DNA of 19,126 nt from NCBI GenBank assembly GCA_038233055.1, contig JBBSMS010000059.1, forward strand, positions 1-19,126. Reading direction: 5' to 3'. Positions 9,034 through 16,270 of this stretch are shown here, piece by piece. The notes under the pieces were generated by a model. The model did no database searches. It was not told the DNA's origin and saw only the letters and a list, made by a program, of their open reading frames with translations. Made by a program: the position numbers and the translations under genes. Position 1 is the first letter of the stretch. Each line of letters opens with the position of its first letter. This DNA comes from Salsipaludibacter sp038233055 (lineage in GTDB: Bacteria; Actinomycetota; Nitriliruptoria; Nitriliruptorales; Nitriliruptoraceae).

Positions 9034-11469
9034 ATGACGACCCGTCCCGACGACGCCACCGATGCGGCCGCCGCGACCGACGCCGACATGACGCTCGCGC
9101 GTGCCCGGGCCACGTGGTCGGACCCGGCGCAACCGACCGACGCCCGGGTCGAGGCGCTGCTGGGCGTGATGACCACCACCGAGAAGGTCGCACAGCTGGG
9201 CTCGACCTGGCACCGCGACCCGGACATGTTCGACCGCGACGGTGACGGGCCGGAACGCGGTGGGGTCGCCCCCATGGCCGACGCCTTCGGGGACGTCCAG
9301 TCCTGGGAGGTCGTCCGCGCGGTCGGCATCGGCCACCTGACCCGACCGTTCGGGACCCGCCCGGTCGACCCGGGGGCGGGACTGGCCGACCTCGCCGCCC
9401 GCCAACGGGACCTGGTGGCGCACTCGCGGCTGGGCATCCCTGCGATCGCCCACGAGGAATGCCTGACCGGGTTCACCACGCTGGGTGCCACCGTGCACCC
9501 CACCCCGCTGGCCCTCGCGGCCACCTTCGACCCGTCCCACGCCGAGGCGATCGCGCGCCGGATCGCCGACGACCTCCGAGCGGTCGACGTCCACCAGGCC
9601 CTGGCGCCGGTGCTCGACGTGGTCGGCGATCCGCGCTGGGGCCGTACCGAGGAGACCTTCGGGGCCGCCCCGTACCTGGTCGCGACGATGGCCACCGCCT
9701 ACGTCCGCGGGCTCGAACGGCGGGGCATCGTCGCCACCCTCAAGCACTTCGCCGGCCACGCGGCCTCGCGGGCCGGCCGCAACCACGCGCCGGTGTCGAT
9801 GGGTCGGCGGGAACTGGCCGACGTCCACCTCCCGCCGTTCGAGATGGCCCTGCGCCTGGGTGGCGCACGGTCCGTGATGAACTCCTACGCCGACATCGAC
9901 GGCATCCCACCCGCCACCGACCCCTGGTTGCTGACCGACCTCCTCCGCGACCAGTGGGGGTTCGACGGCACCGTGGTGTCCGACTACGGCTCGATCGGCT
10001 TCCTGGTCGACATGCACCGCGTGGCCGGGGACCGGCTCGAGGCCGCGTCGCTCGCACTGTCAGCCGGGATCGACGTCGAACTGCCGGAGTCGCACGGCTA
10101 CGACGGCGCCCTGGTGGACCTGGTCGCGCGTGGGAGCATCGACCCGGGCCTGGTCGACCGGTCGGTGCGGCGGGTGCTGCGCCAGAAGGTCGAGTTGGGA
10201 CTGCTGGACGCCGACTGGGCGCCCCGCAGCCACACCGACGTCGACCTCGACGCCCCCGCGACCCGGGCGCTGGCCCGCGACGCCGCCCGGGCCTCGTTGG
10301 TGCTGCTGGCCAACGACGGGACCCTGCCGGTCGGCCAGCCACCGCCCCGCGTCGCCGTGGTGGGCCCCGGCGCGGACGAGCCGAGCGCCTTCCTGGGCTG
10401 CTACTCCTACCCCAACCACCTGCTCCCGCGGTACCCGGACCTGGGGTTGGGCATCGAGGTGGACTCGGTGCTGGACGCCCTGCGCGCCCAGTGGCCGGAG
10501 GTCGTCGTCGACCACGCCCGCGGGTGCCCGGTCACCGACGAGATCGCGACCGACCCGGCCGGTGACAGCGACCTCGCCCGAGCCGTCGAGGTCGTGGCCG
10601 AGGCCGACCTTGCCGTCCTGGTCATGGCCGACCAGCCGGGCATGTTCGGACGCGGCACGTCCGGCGAGGGCAACGACGCGACCGACCTCGCGCTGCCGGG
10701 GCGCCAGGCCGAACTCGCCGACCGGGTCCTGGCCACCGGCACCCCGGTGGTGGTCGTGGTGGTCAGCGGTCGCCCGTACGCGCTGGGCGGCATCGCCGAC
10801 CGCGCGGCGGCGGTCGTGCAGGCGTTCCTGCCGGGCGCGGAGGGCGGCCACGCGATCGCGGAACTGGTGGCCGGGGCGATCGAGCCCGTGGGCCGGCTGC
10901 CGATCCAGGTGCCGCGAGACCCCGGCGGCCAGCCCGCCAGCCACCGCCACCCCGTGCTGGGCGAGGCCGGCCTGGGGATCTCGTCGGCCGACGTGGTGCC
11001 GGCCTTCCCGTTCGGGCACGGCCTGTCCTGGACCACCTTCGAGCTGACCGATCTCGCCGTGTCACCCGACACGATCACGACCGCGGGCACGGTCGAGGTC
11101 GGGTGCACCGTCACCAACACCGGCGACCGCCCCGGCACCGAGGTCGTCCAGCTCTACCTCGACGACCCGGTGGCCGAGGTCGCCCGCCCGGTCCGCGACC
11201 TGCTGGGCTACGCCCGGGTGGGCCTGGACCCGGGGGCTCGTGCCACCGTCCGCTTCACCGTCCACGCCGACCGGCTGGCCTACACCGGCCGTGACGGGAC
11301 TCGCATCGTGGACGCTGGCGAGGTCCGGCTGCACCTCGGACGCTCGGTCGGTGACCTCCCCCTGGTCGCCACCGTGACGGTCACCGGCCAGACCCGCCGC
11401 GTGGGCCACGACCGGGTCCTCGACACCCCCACGTTGGTGCGCCCCAGCCCCACCCCCGACGTCGGATGA
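9034..11469 (+). CDS. Glycoside hydrolase family 3, probable beta-xylosidase/beta-glucosidase
   Basis: 811-aa retaining exo-glycosidase. The N-terminal barrel domain (about 35-345) holds LGIPAIAHEE, DPRWGRTEETFG, the KHFAGH motif (237-242) and the nucleophile Asp317 in TVVSDYGS. The alpha/beta sandwich domain (about 420-665) holds GTSGEGNDATDLALPG, with Glu545 a candidate acid/base, and ends with FPFGHGLSWTTFE. A fibronectin-III-like domain (about 688-780; VTNTGDRPGTEVVQLYL, PVRDLLGYARV) completes the common three-domain layout. There is no signal peptide, so it acts in the cytoplasm on imported short oligosaccharides. The ATG at 9034 has GGAGG eight bases upstream; the longer frame from 8926 overlaps the epimerase gene and is rejected. 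The HEE...TGF signature and the xylA/xylB/epimerase neighbours favour xylosidase activity, but beta-glucosidase or a dual activity cannot be excluded. Confidence 0.92.
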   Translation: MTTRPDDATDAAAATDADMTLARARATWSDPAQPTDARVEALLGVMTTTEKVAQLGSTWHRDPDMFDRDGDGPERGGVAPMADAFGDVQSWEVVRAVGIGHLTRPFGTRPVDPGAGLADLAARQRDLVAHSRLGIPAIAHEECLTGFTTLGATVHPTPLALAATFDPSHAEAIARRIADDLRAVDVHQALAPVLDVVGDPRWGRTEETFGAAPYLVATMATAYVRGLERRGIVATLKHFAGHAASRAGRNHAPVSMGRRELADVHLPPFEMALRLGGARSVMNSYADIDGIPPATDPWLLTDLLRDQWGFDGTVVSDYGSIGFLVDMHRVAGDRLEAASLALSAGIDVELPESHGYDGALVDLVARGSIDPGLVDRSVRRVLRQKVELGLLDADWAPRSHTDVDLDAPATRALARDAARASLVLLANDGTLPVGQPPPRVAVVGPGADEPSAFLGCYSYPNHLLPRYPDLGLGIEVDSVLDALRAQWPEVVVDHARGCPVTDEIATDPAGDSDLARAVEVVAEADLAVLVMADQPGMFGRGTSGEGNDATDLALPGRQAELADRVLATGTPVVVVVVSGRPYALGGIADRAAAVVQAFLPGAEGGHAIAELVAGAIEPVGRLPIQVPRDPGGQPASHRHPVLGEAGLGISSADVVPAFPFGHGLSWTTFELTDLAVSPDTITTAGTVEVGCTVTNTGDRPGTEVVQLYLDDPVAEVARPVRDLLGYARVGLDPGARATVRFTVHADRLAYTGRDGTRIVDAGEVRLHLGRSVGDLPLVATVTVTGQTRRVGHDRVLDTPTLVRPSPTPDVG

Positions 11470-11473
11470 GCGC

Positions 11474-11497
11474 ATCGCGGCCGGATGTGGCCGCGAT
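11474..11497 (+). terminator. Hairpin terminator of the GH3 operon
   Basis: A perfect 9-bp stem (ATCGCGGCC paired with GGCCGCGAT) with a 6-nt loop begins 4 bases after the GH3 stop codon. It has no T-run. It also lies between convergent genes, so it may block transcription from the acyltransferase operon arriving on the minus strand. Confidence 0.7.
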
Positions 11498-11590
11498 CCG
11501 CACACTCGATCGCCACAGCCCTGAGCATGACGTCCCACGCAGGCCGCGACCGTCCGGTCCCAGCACGGTGACCGGGCCCGCGGACCATCG

Positions 11591-12670
11591 TCAGGCCCCT
11601 GGCGCCGACTCCTCGACAGCCGCGTCGAGGGTGACCGGTGCGGGCATGCCCGGTTCGGCGTGGTCCTCGATCCAGGTGTCGATGCGCTCCCACCACTCGT
11701 AGAGCCAGTCGGCGCGGGCGCCGGGGTCGGTCGGCACCTCGGCCCGCGGCACGTGCCACCAGGCCATCCGGATCGAGTGCTCCATCGGCAGGCCGGCCAG
11801 CACCTGGCGCGGCGACGACAGGCCCTCGAGGCCGGTGTGGGCCACCACGACCACGTCCGCCACCGGATTGGCGTCCAGCGCGGTCAACACGCCACCGGGA
11901 CGCGGTGGCAGCACGGTCGTGAGTTCCTCGGCCCGGCCGACGTAGGCGTCCAGGCCCAGTTCGTGCAGGCGCTCGATGGCACGCGTACGCCGGTTGCTGG
12001 TGAAGTTGCCGCCCTCGGGGAAGATCACCAGCGCCCCGTCGTCGGACAACCCGGCGGCGAGCCGACCGATCTGCTCGACGACGCCCGAGCCCGGCCCGGG
12101 GTTCGGCGAGATGAACGCGTTCGGGAACCGGTTGAGGGCGATGTCGATGCTGGGGATCCACTGCATCGTGTTCTTGAGGACCACGGCCGGGAACCGGTCG
12201 AAGGTGTTGACCAGCAGGTGCGCCAACAGGAACGAGTCCCCGGCCCCGGCATGGCGGCTCAGGATCAGCATCGGGGTGGCGGGCATGCGCGGCTCGACCA
12301 CCAGTGCGCCGGGGGCGACCTCGGTCACGATCCGGAGCCCCAGGTTGCGCTGGCAGGCACCGACCAGGCCCCAGACGTACCACCCGAGCACCCGGACGTG
12401 GGCCTCGCGGAACCACGGCCGGTCCAGTCGCGTCCCGAAGCCGCTGGCGACCCACAACCCGAACAACAGGACGACCGCGACGGTCTCGCGGTACAGCCAC
12501 ACCAGGCCGAGCCACACCAGGCCGAACACCTTCAGCCGCCCGGGGAGGTAGCGAGTCGCGAATGCGACCGCGGGGATCGCGATCGGCAGGGTCACCACCC
12601 CCAGCACGGCGACGATCGGGATGATCGGCGCCAACACGACCCGGCGGACCCAGCGCGGTGGCAGCGTCAT
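11591..12670 (-). CDS. PlsC-like lysophospholipid/glycerolipid acyltransferase
   Basis: 359-aa membrane protein. Hydrophobic N-terminal segments at about 10-38 and 48-76 precede an acyltransferase domain with an HX4D catalytic motif (RHAGAGD, His140/Asp145) and the FPEG motif (217-220, FPEGGNFTSNRR). This is the signature of the LPLAT/PlsC superfamily, which transfers fatty acyl groups from acyl-CoA or acyl-ACP to glycerolipids. The C-terminal part has a LYEWWERIDTWIEDH helix and an acidic tail. The ATG at 12670 overlaps the stop of the patatin gene by one base (TGATG), so translation is probably coupled. The pairing with a phospholipase suggests an acyl-remodelling partner rather than the housekeeping PlsC (usually shorter, about 240 aa). 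Exact acceptor unknown. The same frame is open further upstream to 13324, but that part is the antisense-frame shadow of the patatin gene. Confidence 0.85.
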   Translation of the reverse strand: MTLPPRWVRRVVLAPIIPIVAVLGVVTLPIAIPAVAFATRYLPGRLKVFGLVWLGLVWLYRETVAVVLLFGLWVASGFGTRLDRPWFREAHVRVLGWYVWGLVGACQRNLGLRIVTEVAPGALVVEPRMPATPMLILSRHAGAGDSFLLAHLLVNTFDRFPAVVLKNTMQWIPSIDIALNRFPNAFISPNPGPGSGVVEQIGRLAAGLSDDGALVIFPEGGNFTSNRRTRAIERLHELGLDAYVGRAEELTTVLPPRPGGVLTALDANPVADVVVVAHTGLEGLSSPRQVLAGLPMEHSIRMAWWHVPRAEVPTDPGARADWLYEWWERIDTWIEDHAEPGMPAPVTLDAAVEESAPGA

Positions 12671-13557
12671 CAGCGAGCCACCCCGGCACGCGCCAGGTGG
12701 GCGGCCGTGGCGGCTCGGGCGGCCTCGATCGATTCCAGCAGTCCCGTCGAGTCCCGGTACGACAGGTTGGCCCGCAGGTCGGTGGAGGCCGGAGCGTTGC
12801 CGCCACTGGGCAGGACGTGGACGGTGACGTCCGCCGGGACGTCCTCCATGAAGGTGGTGAACCCGTGGCGCCGGGCGATCTCGAAGCTGACCTGGGCGAC
12901 CCGCAACGGGTTGGTGGGCACGGTCAGTGCCTGCTCGATCCGGCCGACCTGCAGGACGTGGATGGTGCGCGCGCCCGCAGCGACCGCCCGCCGGACCGGG
13001 ATCGAGTCGACCAGGCCGCCGTCGAGGTAGTGACGGCCGTCGACCTCGACGGGCTCGAACAGGCCGGGCACGGCGGAGGACGCAAGCAGGGCCGGCAGCA
13101 GTGGTCCCCGCGTGAACCAGGTCGCCGCGGCGGTTTCGATGCAGGCTGCGACACAGGCGAAGTCGACCTCGAGGTCCTCGATGCGGGCGTCGCGATCCAC
13201 CACGTGGTCGAACAGCGTGGCCAGTTCCTCGGTGCGGTGCAGTGCGACCCCGGTCGACACGAACGTCCGCAGGCGCCCGATCAGGCCCTCGTTGAGGAGT
13301 CCGGACTGGTCCAGTCCCGACCACAGGCCGCGCAGTCGGGCCACGCCCTCGGCGTCCGGCGACGCGGCGAACACCGCCCCGTTGATCGCGCCGATCGAGG
13401 TCCCCACGACCAGGTCGGGGCGGACCCCGGCCGCGACCAGTGCGTCCAGCATCCCCACCTCGGCCGCGCCCAGGCGGCCGCCGCCACCCAACACGAAGGC
13501 GACCAGGCCGTCGCTCGCGGGCGTCGACACGGGGTCCGGTACCTGCTCGTCAGTCAC
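12670..13557 (-). CDS. Patatin-like phospholipase / lipid acyl hydrolase
   Basis: 295-aa cytosolic or membrane-associated acyl hydrolase of the patatin family. Visible catalytic elements: the oxyanion loop GGGGRLG (24-30), the nucleophile elbow GTSIG (52-56, Ser54), SSAVPGLFEPV (160-170) and the DGG catalytic Asp motif (179-181, Asp179). Together they give a complete Ser-Asp dyad. The GTG at 13557 is chosen because the conserved core starts about 20 residues later and because it overlaps the end of the upstream gene by 8 bp (GTGACTGA). The frame's continuation above it is a shadow of that gene. Family members release fatty acids from phospholipids or neutral lipids; bacterial examples serve lipid turnover, virulence or as effectors in anti-phage systems. 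The coupled acyltransferase makes a lipid-turnover role the first choice here. Substrate not deducible. Confidence 0.9.
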   Translation of the reverse strand: MTDEQVPDPVSTPASDGLVAFVLGGGGRLGAAEVGMLDALVAAGVRPDLVVGTSIGAINGAVFAASPDAEGVARLRGLWSGLDQSGLLNEGLIGRLRTFVSTGVALHRTEELATLFDHVVDRDARIEDLEVDFACVAACIETAAATWFTRGPLLPALLASSAVPGLFEPVEVDGRHYLDGGLVDSIPVRRAVAAGARTIHVLQVGRIEQALTVPTNPLRVAQVSFEIARRHGFTTFMEDVPADVTVHVLPSGGNAPASTDLRANLSYRDSTGLLESIEAARAATAAHLARAGVAR

Positions 13558-14179
13558 GACGCCAACCGTCGTCAGTCCGGAGCCAGGTCCCCGCGGTCCC
13601 GTCGTGGTCGGCGAGCACCGCCTGCAGTTCCGGGTGGCGTTCCAGCATCCACGACAGGCTGGGGAGGCGGATGCGCTCGGGGTCGTCGACGTCGGCCGCG
13701 GACTCGTCGCCGGCCAGCAGCATCCATCCGGACAGTTCGCGGTCACCGGCGATCGGGCGTCCGGCGTCGGTCGGCTCGAAGGTCGCGACGCCGATGCCGG
13801 GGCCGTCGTCGTCGAAGAGGCGCTCGCTGGCGAACACGGCGAGGCGATCGGGCGGGACATCGTCGCCACCGGGCAACTGGATGACATGGCGTGGTTCGAA
13901 TTCGATCCGCGCGCCCCGAGACAAGTCGGTGACGACCACCGGCTCGTTCGTCAGCCGACCGACGTAACCACCGCGTGCGCGGTCGGTCACCTCGACCCAC
14001 ATCCGCTCGCCACCGATCCCGTCGACGGACTGGTCACCGACCTGGAACACGACCTTGGCAATGTCGCCGGGCCGGAGTGCCTCGCGCTCGTCGCGGTCCG
14101 GGATGAAGAACGACCGGGGGTTGGCAGCGGCCTGCTCGACGGCATCGAGCAGGGACCACGTCGGCTCCGGGGTCGGCAT
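13550..14179 (-). CDS. DUF2314-like plus DUF2185/Imm33-like two-domain protein
   Basis: 209-aa soluble, acidic protein. The N-terminal part (about 20-105; FFIPDRDEREALRPGDIAKV, then ERMWVEV, GRLTNEP, IEFEPRHVIQL) has the pattern of DUF2314 domains. The C-terminal part (about 125-209; ELSGWMLLAGDESAADVDDP, then SLSWMLERHPELQAVL and a GTAGTWLRTDDGWR end) has the pattern of DUF2185, a family also described as immunity protein Imm33. These domains are mostly predicted to bind and neutralise polymorphic toxins, or have no known role. The ATG at 14179 is 3 bp after the ettA stop and the 3' end overlaps the patatin gene by 8 bp, so it is embedded in an operon, not next to a visible toxin. No clear ribosome-binding site precedes the start, which fits translational coupling. 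Domain names come from remembered sequence patterns; function unknown. Confidence 0.75.
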   Translation of the reverse strand: MPTPEPTWSLLDAVEQAAANPRSFFIPDRDEREALRPGDIAKVVFQVGDQSVDGIGGERMWVEVTDRARGGYVGRLTNEPVVVTDLSRGARIEFEPRHVIQLPGGDDVPPDRLAVFASERLFDDDGPGIGVATFEPTDAGRPIAGDRELSGWMLLAGDESAADVDDPERIRLPSLSWMLERHPELQAVLADHDGTAGTWLRTDDGWRRD

Positions 14180-14182
14180 TGG

Positions 14183-15892
14183 TCAACCGGTGCGGCGGGT
14201 GAGCGGCTTGTACTTGATTCGGGTCGGGTTCACGGCGTCCTCGCCCTTGCGCCTGAGCAGGTCGGCCTCGTACTCGGAGTAGGAGCCCGGGAACCACACT
14301 GCCTCGGAGTCGCCCTCGAAGGCCAGGATGTGGGTCGCGACCTTGTCCAGGAACCAGCGATCGTGGCTGGTGATCACCGCACACCCGGCGAACTCCAGCA
14401 GAGCTTCCTCCAACCCGCGCAGCGTGTCGACGTCGAGGTCGTTGGTGGGCTCGTCCAGCAACAGCAGGTTGGCCTCGTTCTGCAACAACTTGGCGAGGTG
14501 GATGCGGTTGCGCTCCCCGCCGGAGCTCGACCCGACCTTCTTCTGCTGTTCGCCACCCTTGAACCCGAACGCGGCCACGTAGGCGCGCGACGACATCTCG
14601 GTGGCGCCGATCTGGACCCAGTCGGTGCCCCCGGTGATCTCCTCGAAGACCGACTTGGTCGGGTCGAGGTCGGCCCGGGACTGGTCGACGTAGGACAGTT
14701 CGACAGTGTCGCCGACGGTGACCTCGCCCTCGTCCGGCGTGGTCGCCTCGTCGCCGCGGGCCTCACCGGCGGCCGTCACGATCATGCGCATCAGCGTGGT
14801 CTTGCCGGCGCCGTTGGGCCCGATGATCCCCACGATGCCACCCGGGGGCAGCTTGAAGGTCAGGTCCTCGTACAACAGGCGGTCGCCGTAGCCCTTGGCC
14901 ACGTCGTCGACGTCCACGACGACGTCGCCAAGGCGGGGGCCGTCGGGGATCATGATGATGGGCTTGGTGACCTGCTTGGGCCGTTGCTTGTTCAACAGGG
15001 TCTCGTAGGCCTGCACACGTGCCTTGGCCTTGACCCGCCGGCCCTGCGGCGACTGCTTGACCCAGTCGGCCTCTTCCGCCAACTGGCGCTGGCGCGCGGA
15101 CTCCTCGCGCTCCTCCTGCGCCAACCGATCGCGCTTCTGTTCCAGCCAGCCCGAGTAATTGCCCTGGAAGGGGTAGTAGTTGCCGCGGTCGAGTTCGAGG
15201 ATCCACTCGGCCACCTCATCGAGGAAGTAGCGGTCGTGGGTCACGGCGACGACCATGCCGGCGTACTCCGACAGGTGCCGCTGCAACCACGCCACCGTCT
15301 CGGCGTCGAGGTGGTTGGTCGGCTCGTCCAGCAACAGGATGTCAGGCTTGCGCAACAGCAGTTGGCACAGGCCCACGCGGCGACGCTCACCCCCGGACAG
15401 CACCGACACGTCGGCCTCGCCGTCCGGCACCCGCAGTGCGTCCATGGCGATCTCGATGGTGCGGTCGAGATCCCAGGCGTCGGCGGCGTCGATCTTGTCC
15501 TGCACGACCGACATCTGTTCCAGGATGCGGTTCATCTCGTCGTCGTCGAGCGGCTCGGACAGCCTGGCGGTCAGGTCGTTGTAAGTCCCGACCAGCCCGG
15601 CCGTCTCGCCCATCCCGGCGAGGATGTTCTCGCGGACGTTCTTGTCCTCGTCCAACTCGGGTTCCTGGGGCAGGTACCCGATGGAGTACCCGCTGGCCGA
15701 CCAGGCCTCGCCCTCGAAGTCGGTGTCGACCCCGGCCATGATCTTCAGCAGGGTCGACTTGCCGGTGCCGTTGGGCCCGATGACCCCGATCTTGGCCCCG
15801 GGGAGGAAGGACAACCAGACGTTGGAGAGGACCTCGCGGCCGCCCGGGATGAGCTTGGTCATCCCCTTCATCACGTAGCAGTACTCGGCCAT
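14183..15892 (-). CDS. ettA: Energy-dependent translational throttle protein EttA (ABC-F)
   Basis: 569-aa cytosolic ABC-F ATPase that binds the ribosomal E site and gates elongation according to ATP/ADP. It has two nucleotide-binding domains and no membrane part. NBD1: Walker A GPNGTGKST (39-47), signature SGGERRR (166-172), Walker B/Glu LLLDEPTNHLD (Glu190). The linker (about 250-310) is the charged arginine/glutamate helix pair typical of the family. NBD2: GPNGAGKTT (358-366), SSSGGERNR (455-463), LLLLDEPTNDLD (Glu481). Two differences from E. coli EttA (555 aa) are an insertion of about ten residues after NBD2 Walker A (GEARGDEATTPDEGE, 376-390) and Ser in place of the usual Leu before the second SGGER. 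The ATG at 15892 has AAGGA ten bases upstream. It is the first gene of a four-gene operon and divergent from the M15 peptidase gene. Confidence 0.95.
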   Translation of the reverse strand: MAEYCYVMKGMTKLIPGGREVLSNVWLSFLPGAKIGVIGPNGTGKSTLLKIMAGVDTDFEGEAWSASGYSIGYLPQEPELDEDKNVRENILAGMGETAGLVGTYNDLTARLSEPLDDDEMNRILEQMSVVQDKIDAADAWDLDRTIEIAMDALRVPDGEADVSVLSGGERRRVGLCQLLLRKPDILLLDEPTNHLDAETVAWLQRHLSEYAGMVVAVTHDRYFLDEVAEWILELDRGNYYPFQGNYSGWLEQKRDRLAQEEREESARQRQLAEEADWVKQSPQGRRVKAKARVQAYETLLNKQRPKQVTKPIIMIPDGPRLGDVVVDVDDVAKGYGDRLLYEDLTFKLPPGGIVGIIGPNGAGKTTLMRMIVTAAGEARGDEATTPDEGEVTVGDTVELSYVDQSRADLDPTKSVFEEITGGTDWVQIGATEMSSRAYVAAFGFKGGEQQKKVGSSSGGERNRIHLAKLLQNEANLLLLDEPTNDLDVDTLRGLEEALLEFAGCAVITSHDRWFLDKVATHILAFEGDSEAVWFPGSYSEYEADLLRRKGEDAVNPTRIKYKPLTRRTG

Positions 15893-16270
15893 GGCTGGGC
15901 AGTCCTTGCGGCAGACGGGGAGGTCGTGCGGAGGTGGTGCGTGACCGGGCCGGATCGTGCCGCCGGCCGTCGACTGGCCAGCCTATCCCCGTCACTCCCC
16001 CGCTCCTCCGGCCCCACCTCCCGCGGACCACGCCGGGCCGAGCGGCCGCTGGGCGACGCGCCGACCGGTGTCGCTCGCGGGATGAATGTGCCGGAACGCA
16101 AGGCCCGCCACCCCGTTCGAAGGGACAGGGTCACCCCGTCGGGGCGCAATGGCACCGGTTGTAGCGTGACCTCATTGCACCGGCTCCCCCACATCCTCCA
16201 CGCCACGCACGCTGGCCGCGCGACGAGGAACTCGTGGACCGAGACGCGACCCGACCCACGAGAGCGCCGC
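15893..16270. other. Divergent intergenic region between ettA and the M15 peptidase gene
   Basis: 378 bases without a credible gene; the frames that cross it are Pro/Arg-rich. It should hold the ettA promoter (minus) and the peptidase promoter (plus), but no clear -35/-10 pair is visible. An inverted repeat GCAATG...CATTGC spans 16146-16178, with GCACCGG repeated directly at 16152 and 16177 and a TAGCGT hexamer (TANNNT-like) at 16162 inside the loop. I looked for a ydaO/c-di-AMP riboswitch, often found before actinobacterial wall-hydrolase genes, and could not recognise one. Confidence 0.5.

Noticed and set aside
13550..15892. Toxin-immunity or anti-phage island built around the patatin gene
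   Set aside because: There is no toxin, cyclase, STAND ATPase or other defence gene nearby, and the acyltransferase coupling favours lipid turnover. It is kept only as a possibility in the operon finding.
15893..16270. c-di-AMP (ydaO) riboswitch before the wall hydrolase gene
   Set aside because: I looked for its conserved segments and could not recognise them. Only a short inverted repeat is present.
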